Below, in pieces: positions 33,235 through 44,689 of a stretch of DNA of 64,000 bases (its first letter is position 1; the number at the start of each line of letters is the position of its first letter). The notes under the pieces are model-generated. The model was not told the DNA's origin, did not search any database, and saw nothing but the letters and a program-made list of their open reading frames with translations. Source of the DNA: Eonycteris spelaea (Eukaryota > Chordata > Mammalia > Chiroptera > Pteropodidae); NCBI GenBank assembly GCA_003508835.1, contig PUFA01000066.1, forward strand, positions 8,512,501-8,576,500, written 5' to 3'. A program made the translations under genes and the position numbers.

Positions 33235-33480
33235 AGACGAGCCCTGCGAGGTCGCATGCGTGTGCTCAGGGCCCTCCTGAACGTGCAGGGACACTTCTGA
33301 AACGCGAGGTGCCCGGCTGGGAGCGCGCTGTGCGGCGGAAGCACCCATGCCCTCGGGGCGGAAGGGTGCCAGACGGGCTGCTGAGGCGGCGGCTCCAGGG
33401 GTCCGGGGCTGCTTTTGGGACCCGGGGCCCAGGGTCTGGGCTGAGTTCTTGCCTCTGCCGTTCCCTGCGGGTGCGGCTTC
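33235..33480. other. GC-rich spacer
   Basis: CpG-rich sequence between L2 and MIR, nothing recognised. Confidence 0.35.
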
Positions 33481-33484
33481 GACA

Positions 33485-33625
33485 GTCACTCAGCTCTGTG
33501 AGCTGCGGTGTCGTCATCCGAAGCGAGGGCTGGCAGTGATCCCATCGGAGGTGGTCGGGAGGCCCCGGTGAAGCAAGTGGGAAGGTGTGGGGCGCACAGT
33601 AGGTGCTCAGCAGGCGCGAGCTGCT
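33485..33625 (+). mobile_element. MIR SINE fragment
   Basis: CAGTCACTCAGCTCTGTGAGC followed by GTCGTCATCCGAAGCG and CGCACAGTAGGTGCTCAG matches worn MIR. The last words are close to the MIR/L2 ending GCACATAGTAGGTGCTCA. Confidence 0.6.
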
Positions 33626-33629
33626 TCCG

Positions 33630-34335
33630 AAAGGGCCGGCCTCTGTCTGAAAGGCTCTTTTGTGGGCGCGAGGGAGGGCGGGGTCAGGCTCCAGGCCCAC
33701 CGGGAACCTGCCGGCATCGGGGGACCGCTTCCTGGTCTGGGGCCGGGGAGGCCTCTGTCCTTGCCCTTCCCAGACCTCGATGCCCATGGCCACCCGGTAT
33801 GTAGAGGTCACCCGCAGCCAGGTCACCTCCTCGGAAGGCAGGGGCTGCACTCCCGACAGTGACAGCGGCTCACACGCACGGCCGCCCCCGCCGTGAGGGG
33901 CCCGTGCTGTCCGGAGGAGACGCGCTTAGCGCTCAGCCGCGTCGGCTCGGGCTCGCTGCACGGCGGCACCGTCGCGTCTCACTGGACAGAGGGGCCGGCG
34001 TCTCCCTCCTTCGCTGACTCGCCGCTGGCCTGCGCGTCCGGCTCCAGAAGCAGCCTCTGTGACTCGCTGCCCGCTCTGCCCTGCACGCCCAGCAGAGGCC
34101 TCGGCGGTGGCCTGTGCCCCGTTCTCCTCCACGCCTCAGCCCTGCGCGTGTGTCCCCCGGGCGTCTTGGGGCCCTGGGTTGGAGCAGGGAGGCCTGCGTC
34201 TCAGTGGAGATGGCGCGCTGCTGGCAGACGGGCGGTGGGTGGGCTGAGGACACGGGCGGGCGGGGGCTGGGCGGCCGGCCTGGCAGCTCCCCAGGGCGTG
34301 GGCGAGTTCGCGTCCCCACGCCTCAGCATGCCTGC
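33630..34335. other. Very GC-rich unassigned DNA
   Basis: CpG-dense, nothing recognised. Frames on both strands are composition artefacts. Confidence 0.35.
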
Positions 34336-34344
34336 CTTCCTCCC

Positions 34345-34840
34345 CCCCACAACATGGAAACTGTTTTTATTGTACTTTCCCTGGTTATGAAAATGACACA
34401 CGATTGTTTTCGTAAAGGACTCAGGCCGCACAGGAGAGCACAGAGATGAGGCGAAGCCCCTCCAGGCCTCTCCGCGACGGTGACCCGGTCACCACGACCT
34501 GCACAGCCTCTGGCTGTGTCCGGCACACGCGTGCCCCGCCGGGCCAGGCGCTCCGTGCGAACGGAATGTCGTCGCGTGCTGTCCATCACTCGCTGTTTCT
34601 CTGCCCAGTATGACAGGGCCATGTTCCTAAGTCAAAACACGTGGAGTTATACCAGCCCTTGACGTGAGCGCGTTGCATTTCACTGTGTGGACATCCCGTA
34701 GTTCAGCTGGCCCAGCTTCTTTTGTTGGGGGTGTGTATATTGGCGGGGGGAGTCCTCTGGCTTCAGCAAACCACCTTGTACCTGCAGATTGTGCATTTGT
34801 CTGATTTTGATGTCAGGAGAAAATTCCTAGGTGGCTAATT
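34345..34840 (-). mobile_element. L1M 3' UTR fragment
   Basis: CGTGGAGTTATACCAGCCC, GCATTTCACTGTGTGGACATC, CTGCAGATTGTGCATTTGTC and AAATTCCTAGGTGGCTAATTGCTG follow the reverse complement of an old L1 3' UTR. Its middle is unusually CpG-rich for such an element. Confidence 0.6.
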
Positions 34841-34849
34841 GCTGTGTCC

Positions 34850-35550
34850 TAGTCGGGCTCCACAACGTTGACCTTTTGCTACGTCCATTGGCGGGTAGGG
34901 GAATCGCGTCTCCCAAAGCCTCGGCGACTCACGTGCCGGCAATAACTCACGTTCACGTGCTTTCGTCCTGGCGATCCAGGGCGGAGGCGCCCGTTCCTAC
35001 GCTCCTCGGACATTTGTGCATCTTCTGGAAATATTTTTGCCCACTGGGGGCTCTTTCTTCTTCTTCTTATGGTTCTTTGTAGGCCACTGGTGCAAAGCTG
35101 ATGAATGCACTCCGGCCATCTGCAAACCCTCAGCCCCGTCTCAAGCATCCCTCACCTGGAAGAAGGCGGCACCGTGGGCGGCCGCAGCGGGTGAGGTTCT
35201 GCTTCGCTGAGGGCCCCAGGGGCCCCTCGTGCTGCTGACCGCAGCTGGAAGCTTCTCAGCTGAGCTCTTAGGGACTGTCCGACCTCTAGTCCCGTGTGAC
35301 TGCCCGAGGAGTGACTATTTTTCCTGTGGGGAATCTGGGGGCGGGAAGTGAAACCTTTAGAATCCTGCCTTCCACGGTGACCCAGGAAGTAATGGCGGAG
35401 CAGGACCGTCCTGCGACCCCGGGCCCCGTGCCACCTTCCACCACACGGCTCGCCTCCACCCTCCTGAGTTCAGGTGGGCCTGCAGGTCTCCTTTGAGGTA
35501 GACACTGTAGCTCCCTCTTGATTTTAGTCCCCAAACTGCCCCCTCCCTGA
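34850..35550. other. Unassigned DNA
   Basis: No repeat or exon could be supported. Confidence 0.35.
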
Positions 35551-35554
35551 GCTT

Positions 35555-35670
35555 CCATCCTAAGAGCCGTTCGGCCCATTCTCGGATGAAATGTCACGAC
35601 TGCTATACAGCAGAAAAATAAACATCCGTCTCGTTCAAACCACTGTTATTTTTGGGTCTCTATTATAAAA
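35555..35670 (+). mobile_element. MaLR-type LTR 3' end (tentative)
   Basis: AGCAGAAAAATAAACATCCG, TTCAAACCACTGTTATTTTTG and GGGTCTCTATTATAAAAG resemble the 3' end of a MaLR-class LTR (AATAAACTTCTGT...AAGCCACTGTATTTTGGGTCTC). The body upstream is not clearly recognisable. Confidence 0.45.
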
Positions 35671-35680
35671 GTGAAAACTT

Positions 35681-35698
35681 TTATATATATATATATAC
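35681..35698. repeat. (TA)n tract
   Basis: A short alternating TATATATATATATATA run. Confidence 0.85.
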
Positions 35699-35699
35699 T

Positions 35700-36410
35700 G
35701 CCGACATGTCATAGACTCTGATGCGTCTTTAATATGCTCCCAATACACCCCCTTTTTGGAGTGAATCAGTGAGCGGAGTGTACAAGATAAAACAGCCACC
35801 GTGCTCTGTCATCCGTGCTAAGTCCCTCTTCACTGTTCCCTGGTGGCGTTGGGATGAAGAACTAGGAGTTCAGAGATGTCGCGTGGTATCGTTGGGTCCC
35901 AAGACGTGGTCCATCTCAGCCTTCGCCTTTTTAGGTTCTCTTGGTGGTTCAAACTTTGGGGATAAAGCTGGGGTCCCTATCAGCTCTCCGTCCCCGTCAA
36001 GTGTCCGTTAGCCCCCTGGACGCTGGGCTGTGGCAGGGTGGGCGTTCTCGTGTTGGGGGGATGCCGTGAGGTCCCCCCCGTTGAAACCTGTGATGTCCAG
36101 CGGCATCGGCAGCACGCCCACATCCCGGCCACGTCTCCAGGCACATGGGGGCAGCACCCACAGTGCACCCACAGCACCCAGGCGATGCTGGGCGCAGGGC
36201 CCCGGCCGCGGACGCAGGCCCCCTGGGGCGCACTCTGGCCCCGTTGCAGGTCCCGAGGCCTGCGTTTGAACCCCGTCTTCACCTCAGCCCTCCCCCCATT
36301 CCCGAGCCAGGCCCTCCCTCCCTGGCCGTGCCCCTGGCCGTGCCGTGCTGGGGCCCGCTGGTCGCCACCTGTCGCACTCACCGTTTCAGAGGTCCTAGGT
36401 GCCAGGTGCT
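35700..36410. other. Unassigned DNA, GC-rich from 36000
   Basis: No repeat or exon is recognised. Confidence 0.35.
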
Positions 36411-36414
36411 AAAT

Positions 36415-36665
36415 GCGTATCAATTACTCAACGTGTTTAATTGCGGGATTAATGTGGAGACGCGGTCAAGTATTTAAGGACACATTTGACGTGTTATTTT
36501 AAAACGGTGATTAACACCGATCGTGGAGCGTTTTTGGAAGACGAATTCGAGGATCGAAAACCACATTCTGGCACTGCAGCGTTTGCTCCACAGCAGCATT
36601 TGTGGAAATTAGAGTAATTCGACTACCTCGCGGTGCAATTAGTCGCTTAATTCTGTCCACAGGCG
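36415..36665. promoter_or_regulatory. Homeodomain-site cluster, candidate enhancer
   Basis: An AT-rich island in GC-rich surroundings. It holds about eight TAAT/ATTA cores in 240 bp, including CAATTA (36421), TTTAATTG (36436), GATTAATG (36448), TGATTAAC (36508), GAAATTAG (36605), GTAATTC (36614), CAATTAG (36636) and TTAATTC (36647). It has no repeat signature. Such clusters are common in developmental enhancers. Function here is inference only. Confidence 0.35.
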
Positions 36666-36669
36666 TCCG

Positions 36670-38735
36670 AGGTCAGAGTAAGGATGAAGCCGCGGATTCC
36701 AGAACGTGGCTGGGCTTCGGGACCGACCGACCAGTCTCCGGGGTGCTGTCTTCCTCTGCCAACCTACCTGTCCCCTCTCCGACCTTCTCCCCGTCCCCGA
36801 TCGCCTTGCATCTGTGCACCTCACCGCGCTTGTGGTTGCTCCCCTCCCTGCCCGTGTGGTCACGGTTACCGCGGTTTACCAAGTCCTTGATTCTTGTCAC
36901 AGACTCCCGGCACACTGCCTCTGCCCTCCACCCCCTGAAGGCGAAGCCGCCCTAGTGACTCGCTTTCCCTCAGACAGCATGGGCGAGGGACGCGTCTCTT
37001 CCAGGCAAGACCCATGGGGCGCTGACCTGGTTCCCTTTCCCTTTGCAGCTGGAAGTTTTCCACACGGTGGCCGATCCACCAGCCCTAAGCCTTGGAGTGA
37101 GAGGGACACTTCAGCCTGTCTGCTCCGGGCACAGGGCTCGACTTGGAGACAAACCTCGATCGTCTCGGGTCCCTGAGACTTGGGGTCGTTTGGTCCTGCA
37201 GCGTCATCTAACTGCTCCTGCAGATACACTTCCTCCCGATTGTGCGTTGGCTGCTGCCTCCTTCTTTTTCAGACTTGTCTCAAATACTCCGTCCTTGGAA
37301 AGGTCCCTTTCGTCCACCTCCTCCCAGCCTCCCTACATCGCATTCCCCTGCTTTATTTTCTGAATCAAGCACGGAAGGACATCTGATATTATTTGGTTTC
37401 TTTGTCTCCTTACTGCATTTTGTTATTTCGAAGGTAAACATTTTTTCACATGGTTGGATTTCTGAAATCAGGATGGCGCTTACGGTCCATGGTGTGATAC
37501 AGACCATGGCATAGTGGGATGTCTATGTGTCACGCATGACGCATGCGTGAACAAGAAAATGACCAGCATTCACGCCTGCAGGTCTCTTTGGCAGCCGACG
37601 TGTGTAACTAACATGCCGCCGGTCAGTTCAGCACACAGGATCAACAACTGGATTGCACACAGAGCCTCTTTTAATCTCTACGAATGGCGTGGTCAGAGGA
37701 CTTGAGCAAATCATACGCACTTAGGGACATTGCCGAGGTGTGGACCAAAGGAGAAAAACTGTATACAATTCAAAGTCTGCTTAAGAGTCTAGCACTCACA
37801 GCCGTTAATCCCTTTATGGATTCTTTAAAGGAACGCCATATCATCTGTGCTATGGATCAATGCACAGAGGATGAATCAGTGTGGACCAAACCCAGACACT
37901 GACGAGTCTGAGTCGAAATGAGATTCAGAAGAGCTGGCTCCAGTGCAACAAAGGTTGAGGAAAAACAGCCAATCCGTTCCACCTGTATTTTCACTTTTAT
38001 GTGTGCGCAGTAGTAATATATGATAAAAATCCGTCAAATTAAGTCTCAAAGAACTCTTTCAGTAAGTCAAATGAAAAATTCTAAGCGATAAGGAGGCACC
38101 GTGTCACGGATTAATTGGCAGTGTGTTTTTCTTTCAAAACATAATGGTGCTTCTTGCAGTCGTGCGCCTTAGAGCTGATAAAACGTGGTCTCTCTGTCTG
38201 AGGCTGATCTTATCACAAAGTCGTCTGCTGCGTCACTCGGCGAAATTTCAGCGGAGGTTAGGTAAGGTCTCTGGTCGTTTAGAAAGTTGGTTCATTTGGA
38301 TTCCGAGGCCACTGTGATTTTAAACTCGAGCAGCTCAGAACGGGCCAAGGGCTGGAGTTTTGCTTCTGGCACCCATTGGGTGCTTAAGACTTGGATGTCC
38401 CCAGGTTCTGTTCCTGGGTGGACTAGGCCCCTCACAGGACCTTGGACAAGGCTTGTGTCACCATCGAAATTATTTTTGCTGAATTCATGAATCACCCACG
38501 GTATTATTTAATGCATAGTTTTCTCTTTTGAAAACTTATTTTTCCATACGTATAGACTCAGAGCTAGTGCAGAAAGGCCCTGTTGACATTTGGCCCAGTT
38601 TCGATGGTGACGACTTCAGCTTCGTAAGTGTACTGTGGTATCAATAATAGGAAAGGATAATGAATTAGGCGGCGGACCTGAGGCAGATGTCACTGGCTTT
38701 GCGTGAACTCATTTGCAGATGCACGTACAGGTCTA
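36670..38735. other. Unique DNA with an unexplained AT-richer part
   Basis: 36670-37350 is GC-rich with nothing recognised. 37370-38280 is AT-richer, with no repeat family I can name, and holds the 10-bp palindrome ACGCATGCGT (37539-37548). A 72-codon open frame at 37684-37902 has balanced composition but no recognisable domain. It could be worn transposase sequence or chance. Confidence 0.35.
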
Positions 38736-38739
38736 TGTG

Positions 38740-39575
38740 ATTTGCTCCCGTGGGGACACTGTTCACTGTGGTGACACAGAATGGTCACCATGGAGGAGCT
38801 TCCTGTGCTGCCCCTTCACGGTTTCTCCCCGTTCTCCGTCAGCAGCCCCCCGGCGCCCACAAACCTGTTCTCCATCACCATGATTTTGTCATTATTACAT
38901 TGAGTCATACGTTACACACGATTGCGTTTGTTTTCACTTAGCGAAAGGCCCTTGAGAGTCATCCACGTTGGTGAGTGTGCCCATAGAGCGTTGTTTTAGA
39001 TTGCCGAATGGTATTCCGTGGTATAGAAGCGCCAGTTTATTTAATCGCTGGCCCGTTGAAGGAGAGGTGGGTCGTTTCAAGTTGTCGGCTATTGCAAATA
39101 AACGTGCCCATGCAAGTTTGTATGTGAAAAATAAATTTTCGTTTTTCTGGGTGAGGTGCCCAAAATACAATTGCTGGGTCATCTAAATCTATGTTTAATT
39201 TCCTAAGAAACTGCCACACTGCTTTTAGAGGGACTGTCTCATTTTTCATTTAGACCCACTATGTGGGGGAGACCGGTTTCTCCACATCTTTGCCAGTACT
39301 TGGTATTGCTGGTATTTTTTAATTTTCGCCGTTCTGATGGGTGGGCAGTGATAGCTCGTGGTGGTTTGATTTGCGTGCCCGAAGCCTGATACAGCCGAGC
39401 ATCTTCTCACGTCCTGGCCGTCGGCTTGTCCTCTGGGTAGGGTGTCTGTTCATGTCTGTCGCTACTTTCTAACTGGATTGTTTTTTTCACTGTTGAGTTT
39501 TGAGAGTTCTTTATATATTCTGGATACCAGGCTTTTGTCAGATATGTGGTTGGCAAATATTTTCTTCCAGCTTTT
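38740..39575 (-). mobile_element. L1 3' UTR, copy 1
   Basis: GAGAGTCATCCACGTTGGTG, CAATTGCTGGGTCATC, GAAACTGCCACACTGCTTTT, CTTTATATATTCTGGATACC and GGCTTTTGTCAGATATGTGG follow the antisense of an L1 3' region. The opening part is CpG-rich. Non-coding. Confidence 0.8.
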
Positions 39576-39584
39576 TTTTTTTTT

Positions 39585-40980
39585 TAATAAAAACGTAATT
39601 TTTAGGGTAGTTTTAGGCTCACGACAACTTGCGCAGAGAGGGCAGAGTGTTCCCGTGGTGCGATTTTTACCAATGATGAACCTGCATCATCATCACGCAA
39701 AGTAGTTTACTTGAGAGCACGCTGTTGGTGTGGTGTGTTCTATGGATTTAGAAAAATGTATGCCGATGTGGATCCGCAATTATAGTTTCATGCCCACTCA
39801 TCCCTCCCTCCTCTCCTCGAATGCTTGGCGACTGCTGGTCATTTTTTACTGTCTTCAAGTTTCGCCTCTTCCAGAATGTCATGGGGTCAGGGTCACACAC
39901 TTTGTACCTTTCACACTGGCTTCTCTGACTCAGCGTTCAGTGTTTAAGTTTTCTCTGTGTCTTTTCGTAACGTGATAGACATCTTTTCAACACTGAAAAT
40001 ATCCTGGTGTCTGGATGGACTGCAGTTTATTTATTCATTCATCTACCGAAGGACATCTTGGTTGCTTCCGAGTTTCAGCTGTACGTGTAAAATTCTATGA
40101 ACATCCGTGTGCAGGTCCTTGTGTGTTCACGTTTTCAACTCTTTTGGGTAAAAAACCCAAGAATATGATTGCTGGGTCATGTGATAGGAGTATGTTTAGG
40201 GTAAGTTATCACCATACCCAAGGTCCTCTAGGGTTTCTCCCATGTTATCGTCTAGAAATGCTATAGTTCTGCATTTTGTGTTTAGGTCTACGATCCATTT
40301 TGAGTTATTTGTGTGTGTGTGTGTGTGAAATGTGTAAGATCTGTGTCTGGATCCGTGTTTTTTTGCACATGGATGTCCACTGTTCTGGCACCAGTTGTTC
40401 AATAAAGCTTGTTTTTCTTCCTTGTAACAGAGTCTTTTGCAAAAGACTTAATATGATAAAATCTATTTTATTGATTTTTTTTTTCCTTTTATGGATTGTA
40501 CTTTTGGTGTCATGTCTGAGAACTCTTTGTCTTAACCTTAGGTCTCAAAGCTTTTCTCCTAATTTTGCTTCTAAAATGTTTGTAGTTTTATATTTTACAT
40601 TTAAATGTACAATCCACGATGAGTTACTTTTGGTCTAAGGTGTGAGGTTTAGCATCGTTTTCTTCCTCTCCTCTTCTTCTTCTTTGCTTTTTGGCCTGAG
40701 ACATCCAATCGCTCCGGCATCATTTGTTGAAAAGCTTATTTGCTTTTGCACCTCTGTCAGAATCATTCAAGGACATTTCTATGGGTCTATTTCTGGGTTC
40801 TTTGTTCTGTTCTATTGATCTATGTATTTTCTCCATCAATAGCACACTGTCGTGATCACTGTCGCTATACAGTAAGTCTCAAAATTAGATAGTGTGGGTT
40901 CTTCAGCTTCGCTCTTCTTCAAAATCATTTTAGCTATTCTAGTTTGTTTGGGTTTCCATATAAGTCAGAATAAAATGCAT
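39585..40980 (-). mobile_element. L1 3' UTR, copy 2, inserted beside copy 1
   Basis: It begins with a T run (about 39571-39586), which is the reversed poly(A) tail. The 3' UTR text then starts afresh with TTTTAGGGTAGTTTTAGGCTC. Later words are GATTGCTGGGTCATGTGATAG, CGATCCATTTTGAGTTA, CATTTGTTGAAAAGC and CATTTTAGCTATTCTAG. The restart of the same L1 text behind a T run shows two insertions head to tail, copy 2 having landed within or beside copy 1. No coding potential remains. Confidence 0.75.
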
Positions 40981-40989
40981 ATTTAATTT

Positions 40990-41870
40990 AAATCGGCTAT
41001 TAAAATGTATTTAAAAGAGAAACCTGCGACTCAGATCTGTTAGCTACAGCTGTACTGCCACACTGAAATAGAAATATAACTACTACGATAACAAATTCAT
41101 ATGCAAACCACGCGAAATGATCTTATAAACTAGACCGGCCCAGCCCCTCACCTCCCAGCACCCCCTTATTGGGAGGGGGCTTTCCGTGGAACGCGGTCTG
41201 TGTCCCCCGCAAAAACTCACACGACTCTGTCATTTGTCTAGGGCTGGCTCAGTGTTGGCTGGCTGACCCCGCAGCAGCCCTCTGTAGGGTGGCCCGTGGT
41301 TTGTAGGCTGGCCCAGAGGACAAGCTCTGACCAACCGCGAGGCCCTGTAGGGACTGAGTGAGCCAATCAGGTCCTTCTTGGCACCTTGGGTGTCAGGAGT
41401 CGGCAGGGGGCAGAGGGTGGCAGGCAGGACGTGAGGGGCGCCCGGCTGTGTGCAGAGGAGCCCGGTCCCCGTGGGGACCGTCCTGGTCTGCTCTGGCTTG
41501 GCCGTGCCAGGAGGGCGGGACATGAGATGACTGGGCACTCAAGAGCTGTCCCAGGTTCTGAACGGCCTTCTTCCCACCCCAAGACCATGGGCGGGAAGGT
41601 TCTTTTGTCTACACCTCCGTGTTTTAGGCAGTGTTTAAGCTCAGGGTTCACAGCACTCATGGAGCACAAGACGACTTCAGGGGGCACAGAACCTGGTGTC
41701 GAGCAATGACGTGTCACCGGTGGGGTGCTGCTCCCTTTCCGGCCACCTCAGCCTAGGTCTGGAGGTGCTTCACACCTGGCCTCACCCAACCCCGTTTAGG
41801 AGCGAGAGGCAGCCTCGGCTGAGGGCTTTCGATGAGCCGTACCCTCCAGCCAGAGTTCCAGAACACTGCT
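40990..41870. other. Unassigned DNA
   Basis: No repeat or exon is supported. A weak forward CTCF-like word, CGGCAGGGGGCAGAG, lies at 41401-41415. Confidence 0.35.
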
Positions 41871-41879
41871 CTGTCTTCG

Positions 41880-41990
41880 TTGTGGTTTTTGGTCATTTGT
41901 TTACACGTTTCTTTTTTCTCCTCAGATGGGGCCTACGTCATAGTAGAGGTTCGAATTTTGAGCAATGAATGATGGAATGAATTGGGTGGC
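41880..41990 (+). mobile_element. L2 3' tail
   Basis: TTTGTTTACACGTTTC, CATAGTAGAGGTTCGAATTTT and GAGCAATGAATGATGGAATGAA match the end of L2 (GCACATAGTAGGTGCTCAATAAATGTTTGTTGAATGAATGA). Only the tail is kept. Confidence 0.6.
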
Positions 41991-41994
41991 TTTT

Positions 41995-43145
41995 CATTAT
42001 CCTTGGATTTTGGTCTTTTTACCCCAACTGACGACGAACCCCACGTGCTTTTGTTTTCCCATTCTCGTTTTATTCCCAGAGCCAAATAAAGCGCTGGCAT
42101 GGGAGGGTCTCCGACCGTCACTTGCCCCTGTTGGCACGTGGATCGGTGTGTGAGGAAGGCACGGGCGAATCAGACCTAACAGTCGGGCCTCACTCTCCAT
42201 TTTGGCTCCAGAGGAAGAGGACACCCTGGCTGGTCTGGCTCAGTTTAGTGTCCACGTCGGACCCTTGGCCTGTGACTCTTCCCTCAAAAGCCTGTCTGCG
42301 AGGTGCTGGTCTCTGCACGCACGTCCGCCATCCTTCCCCCTGGGACACGCCTCCCCATCATACTGGTCGCAGGCCCGGCGCTACCGCCTCTCTGGATCAC
42401 ATCCACCTGGGACCTTCCCGTCACCCGGGAGGAAGCTCCTCCGGGGCCTGCCTGGGGGTTCCTACCGGAGTGTGGACATGGAGTGACATGTGGCCAGCTT
42501 TCTTCTTCCGGGCTGGGCAGTCCATGGGAACCCGAGTCTGGACTTTAATGTCACTTCATCGTTTTCGTTGGCCTCTAATAATTTGTCACGTGCCGCGAAG
42601 GACCTTATTGCGAGTCCGGCTGAAGATTTCTTTAAAAGAAGAGCCTCGGCCAGGCGGGACGCGCTGGCGTTCGCCCTCCTTCAGAGGAAAGGTCAGCGAA
42701 TCGTCTCGGCGTTGTTCTAAAGCCTCTGTGAGGGATTCCAGAAAATGCTCTGATTACTGATAATTGCCCGTCGAAGCGCTTCCGAGCCGTTTGAAGCTTT
42801 TCCACACCCTTTTCACTTTGTTCACACGGGGCTCAAGTTCTCGGATGTCCGTAAGCTAGAGGAGGCCTTCCGTGCCTTGCCTTGTGTATGTATTGTTTTA
42901 AGAGGCTGTCTGCGCTGGAGCGTGCGCGAGGCCGGCGGGCTTTCTCTCCTGCCGGTCCGAAGCACGGAGCTTTTACCCTCCTTGCCATGCGTTCCCTCTT
43001 GTCGCCCACTAAGAAATTCGACGCCATCTGAATGGTACGTAAGTTCCTTTCTCACCGACGACAACATAACCAGCTTCCGGGTCACCGAGAATCTTCACGC
43101 GCACTGTGTCAGTTGAGCCCTGAGAGGGACTTGAGGGCCACCTGG
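41995..43145. other. Unassigned GC-rich DNA
   Basis: No repeat or exon is recognised. Open frames to 212 codons (42122-42760) have no identifiable domain. Confidence 0.35.
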
Positions 43146-43151
43146 ACCAGG

Positions 43152-43355
43152 CTGCCAACATCCGCTGCACTGTTGACATCGGGGCCTCATCATTCTTTGA
43201 TGGGGGGCGGGGGGGCCGTGCTGTGCACCGCGAGATGCTTAGCCGTCTCCCTGGACTCCACCCACTGGATGCCGGTGCTGTCCCCTAGTCGAGACAACCA
43301 AACGTGTCCAGACATCGCCAAATGTCCCCTGGCAGGGGCGAAGTCTCCTGTGGTG
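43152..43355 (-). mobile_element. hAT-type MITE, antisense copy
   Basis: CACTGTTGACATCGGGGCC, TCATTCTTTGATGGGGG, CACCCACTGGATGCCGG and GACATCGCCAAATGTCCCC are the reverse complement of the family seen in sense at 14525-14702. A G-rich expansion lies where the consensus has a shorter G run. Its CpG content is high for its age. Confidence 0.75.
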
Positions 43356-43359
43356 AGGA

Positions 43360-43959
43360 GGGTGTGGCTCGGAGGGTTCGCCCCAGGGCCCAGCAATGGG
43401 GACCTGTATGTGGAGCTGGAGGCTGTTGGCACTGACAGCCCACGGCGGCCCCCAACTCAGCAGGGCGAGCCACCTCGTCCTCGCCCATGCCCGGGCCGCC
43501 TTCCGAGCCTGGCCCCCGGCACAGTCATTCCCAGCACCAGTGCCTCTCTCTCCAGCAAATTTCCCTCTCGGAGTGTGTGTTCGCTTACGCCTCTGCTCTC
43601 CTTCCTCCCAGGCTGCAGACATCTCGTCTGATTTCGTGTCCAGCGGAGGTCTCTGAGCAGGGCCGTCCTGCTCGCTGCGGAAGCGAGGAGGGGACCCCCG
43701 GGGTGGCGAGGGAGGGGCGCTGACAGTGCCCCAGGAATCGTCGTCTGGATGTTCCCTTTCCTGCCGGAACACAGGCTCAGGTTCATGGATCACCATTTGA
43801 GACATTGTGTTGAGACCAAGCTGGGCGAGTCCTGAGATGGTGGACCCTGACCTGCCTCGTTCCCGGTCGCCACCTTCACCTGCCCCCTCCTGCTTAAGTC
43901 GAAAGAGTTGATTTGGGTCAAGTCCCCACTAGGGAGGTGGGAATAAGAGAGCGTGCGTG

Positions 43960-43997
<38 letters not shown>

Positions 43998-44685
43998 TCG
44001 TCACTGGTGGTGGCGTTGCTCGGGAAGAGGGGAGTTTTTTGTCTAAAGCCTCACGCGTGTTGGACATGTAGAATTCAATGAAGTTAAAGAGGCTTCCTTC
44101 TTGCAGGACTTCTCAGAGCCTTTACATGCCAACGTGCTCTGTGACTATCCAAGGGCAGGACAAGGTGGGACAGCTCCCTAAGCGATGTGGCCACAGGACT
44201 CTCTTTCTTTTCCTGGACTATCTCATGCCACCATTCACAAAATATTCCCGGGCAGAAGTGTCACCCAGACGTGAACGTGCACCTCGCCGGCCTTCCTCGG
44301 CCGGTCCCAAGCTAGCTTTGACACGAGGGAGGACGAGAGACGGCCAGACACGGAGGCCCGAAGCCGACCCAGGTGTGATGGCACGCAGGGGCCCGACCTG
44401 AGCAAGACCCTGGAGGAGAGAAAACACCTCTCCAACGCTCGGCGTTTCCCAAGCCGCGACGGTCAGTCTGGAGGACGCGGCCTGCCTGTCCATGTCAGTG
44501 TCCACGGGGAGGCCCGAAGGGACAGGGTCGGGGCGCGCAGAGGGCGATGTGCCCGCCGTCACCCTCTCCGCCAAAACCCAGGAGGAGAGGGGAGAGGGCA
44601 GACAGCGTAGAAAGAGAAAGGAAAACAGAAGTTTCCCCGTGCGCCGGATGGTTTTGTTTTTTATCTGTTTGCAAATGTTCAGTGT
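43360..44685. other. Unassigned GC-rich DNA
   Basis: Apart from the GT microsatellite, nothing is recognised. Confidence 0.35.
43952..43997 (+). repeat. (GT)n microsatellite
   Basis: About 22 GT units with two GC interruptions near the 5' end. Z-DNA-prone and probably length-variable. Confidence 0.95.
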
Positions 44686-44689
44686 AATG

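Noticed and set aside
32787..33539. 250-codon plus-strand open frame
   Set aside because: It runs across an L2 fossil and a MIR fossil, so the frame is a composition effect and not a gene.
37684..37902. Possible transposase remnant
   Set aside because: The 72-residue translation did not match any transposase motif I know, so I kept it only as an unplaced segment.
41401..41415. Third CTCF-like word
   Set aside because: It matches only the central AGGGGGC part and lacks the GCGC side, too weak to list as a site.
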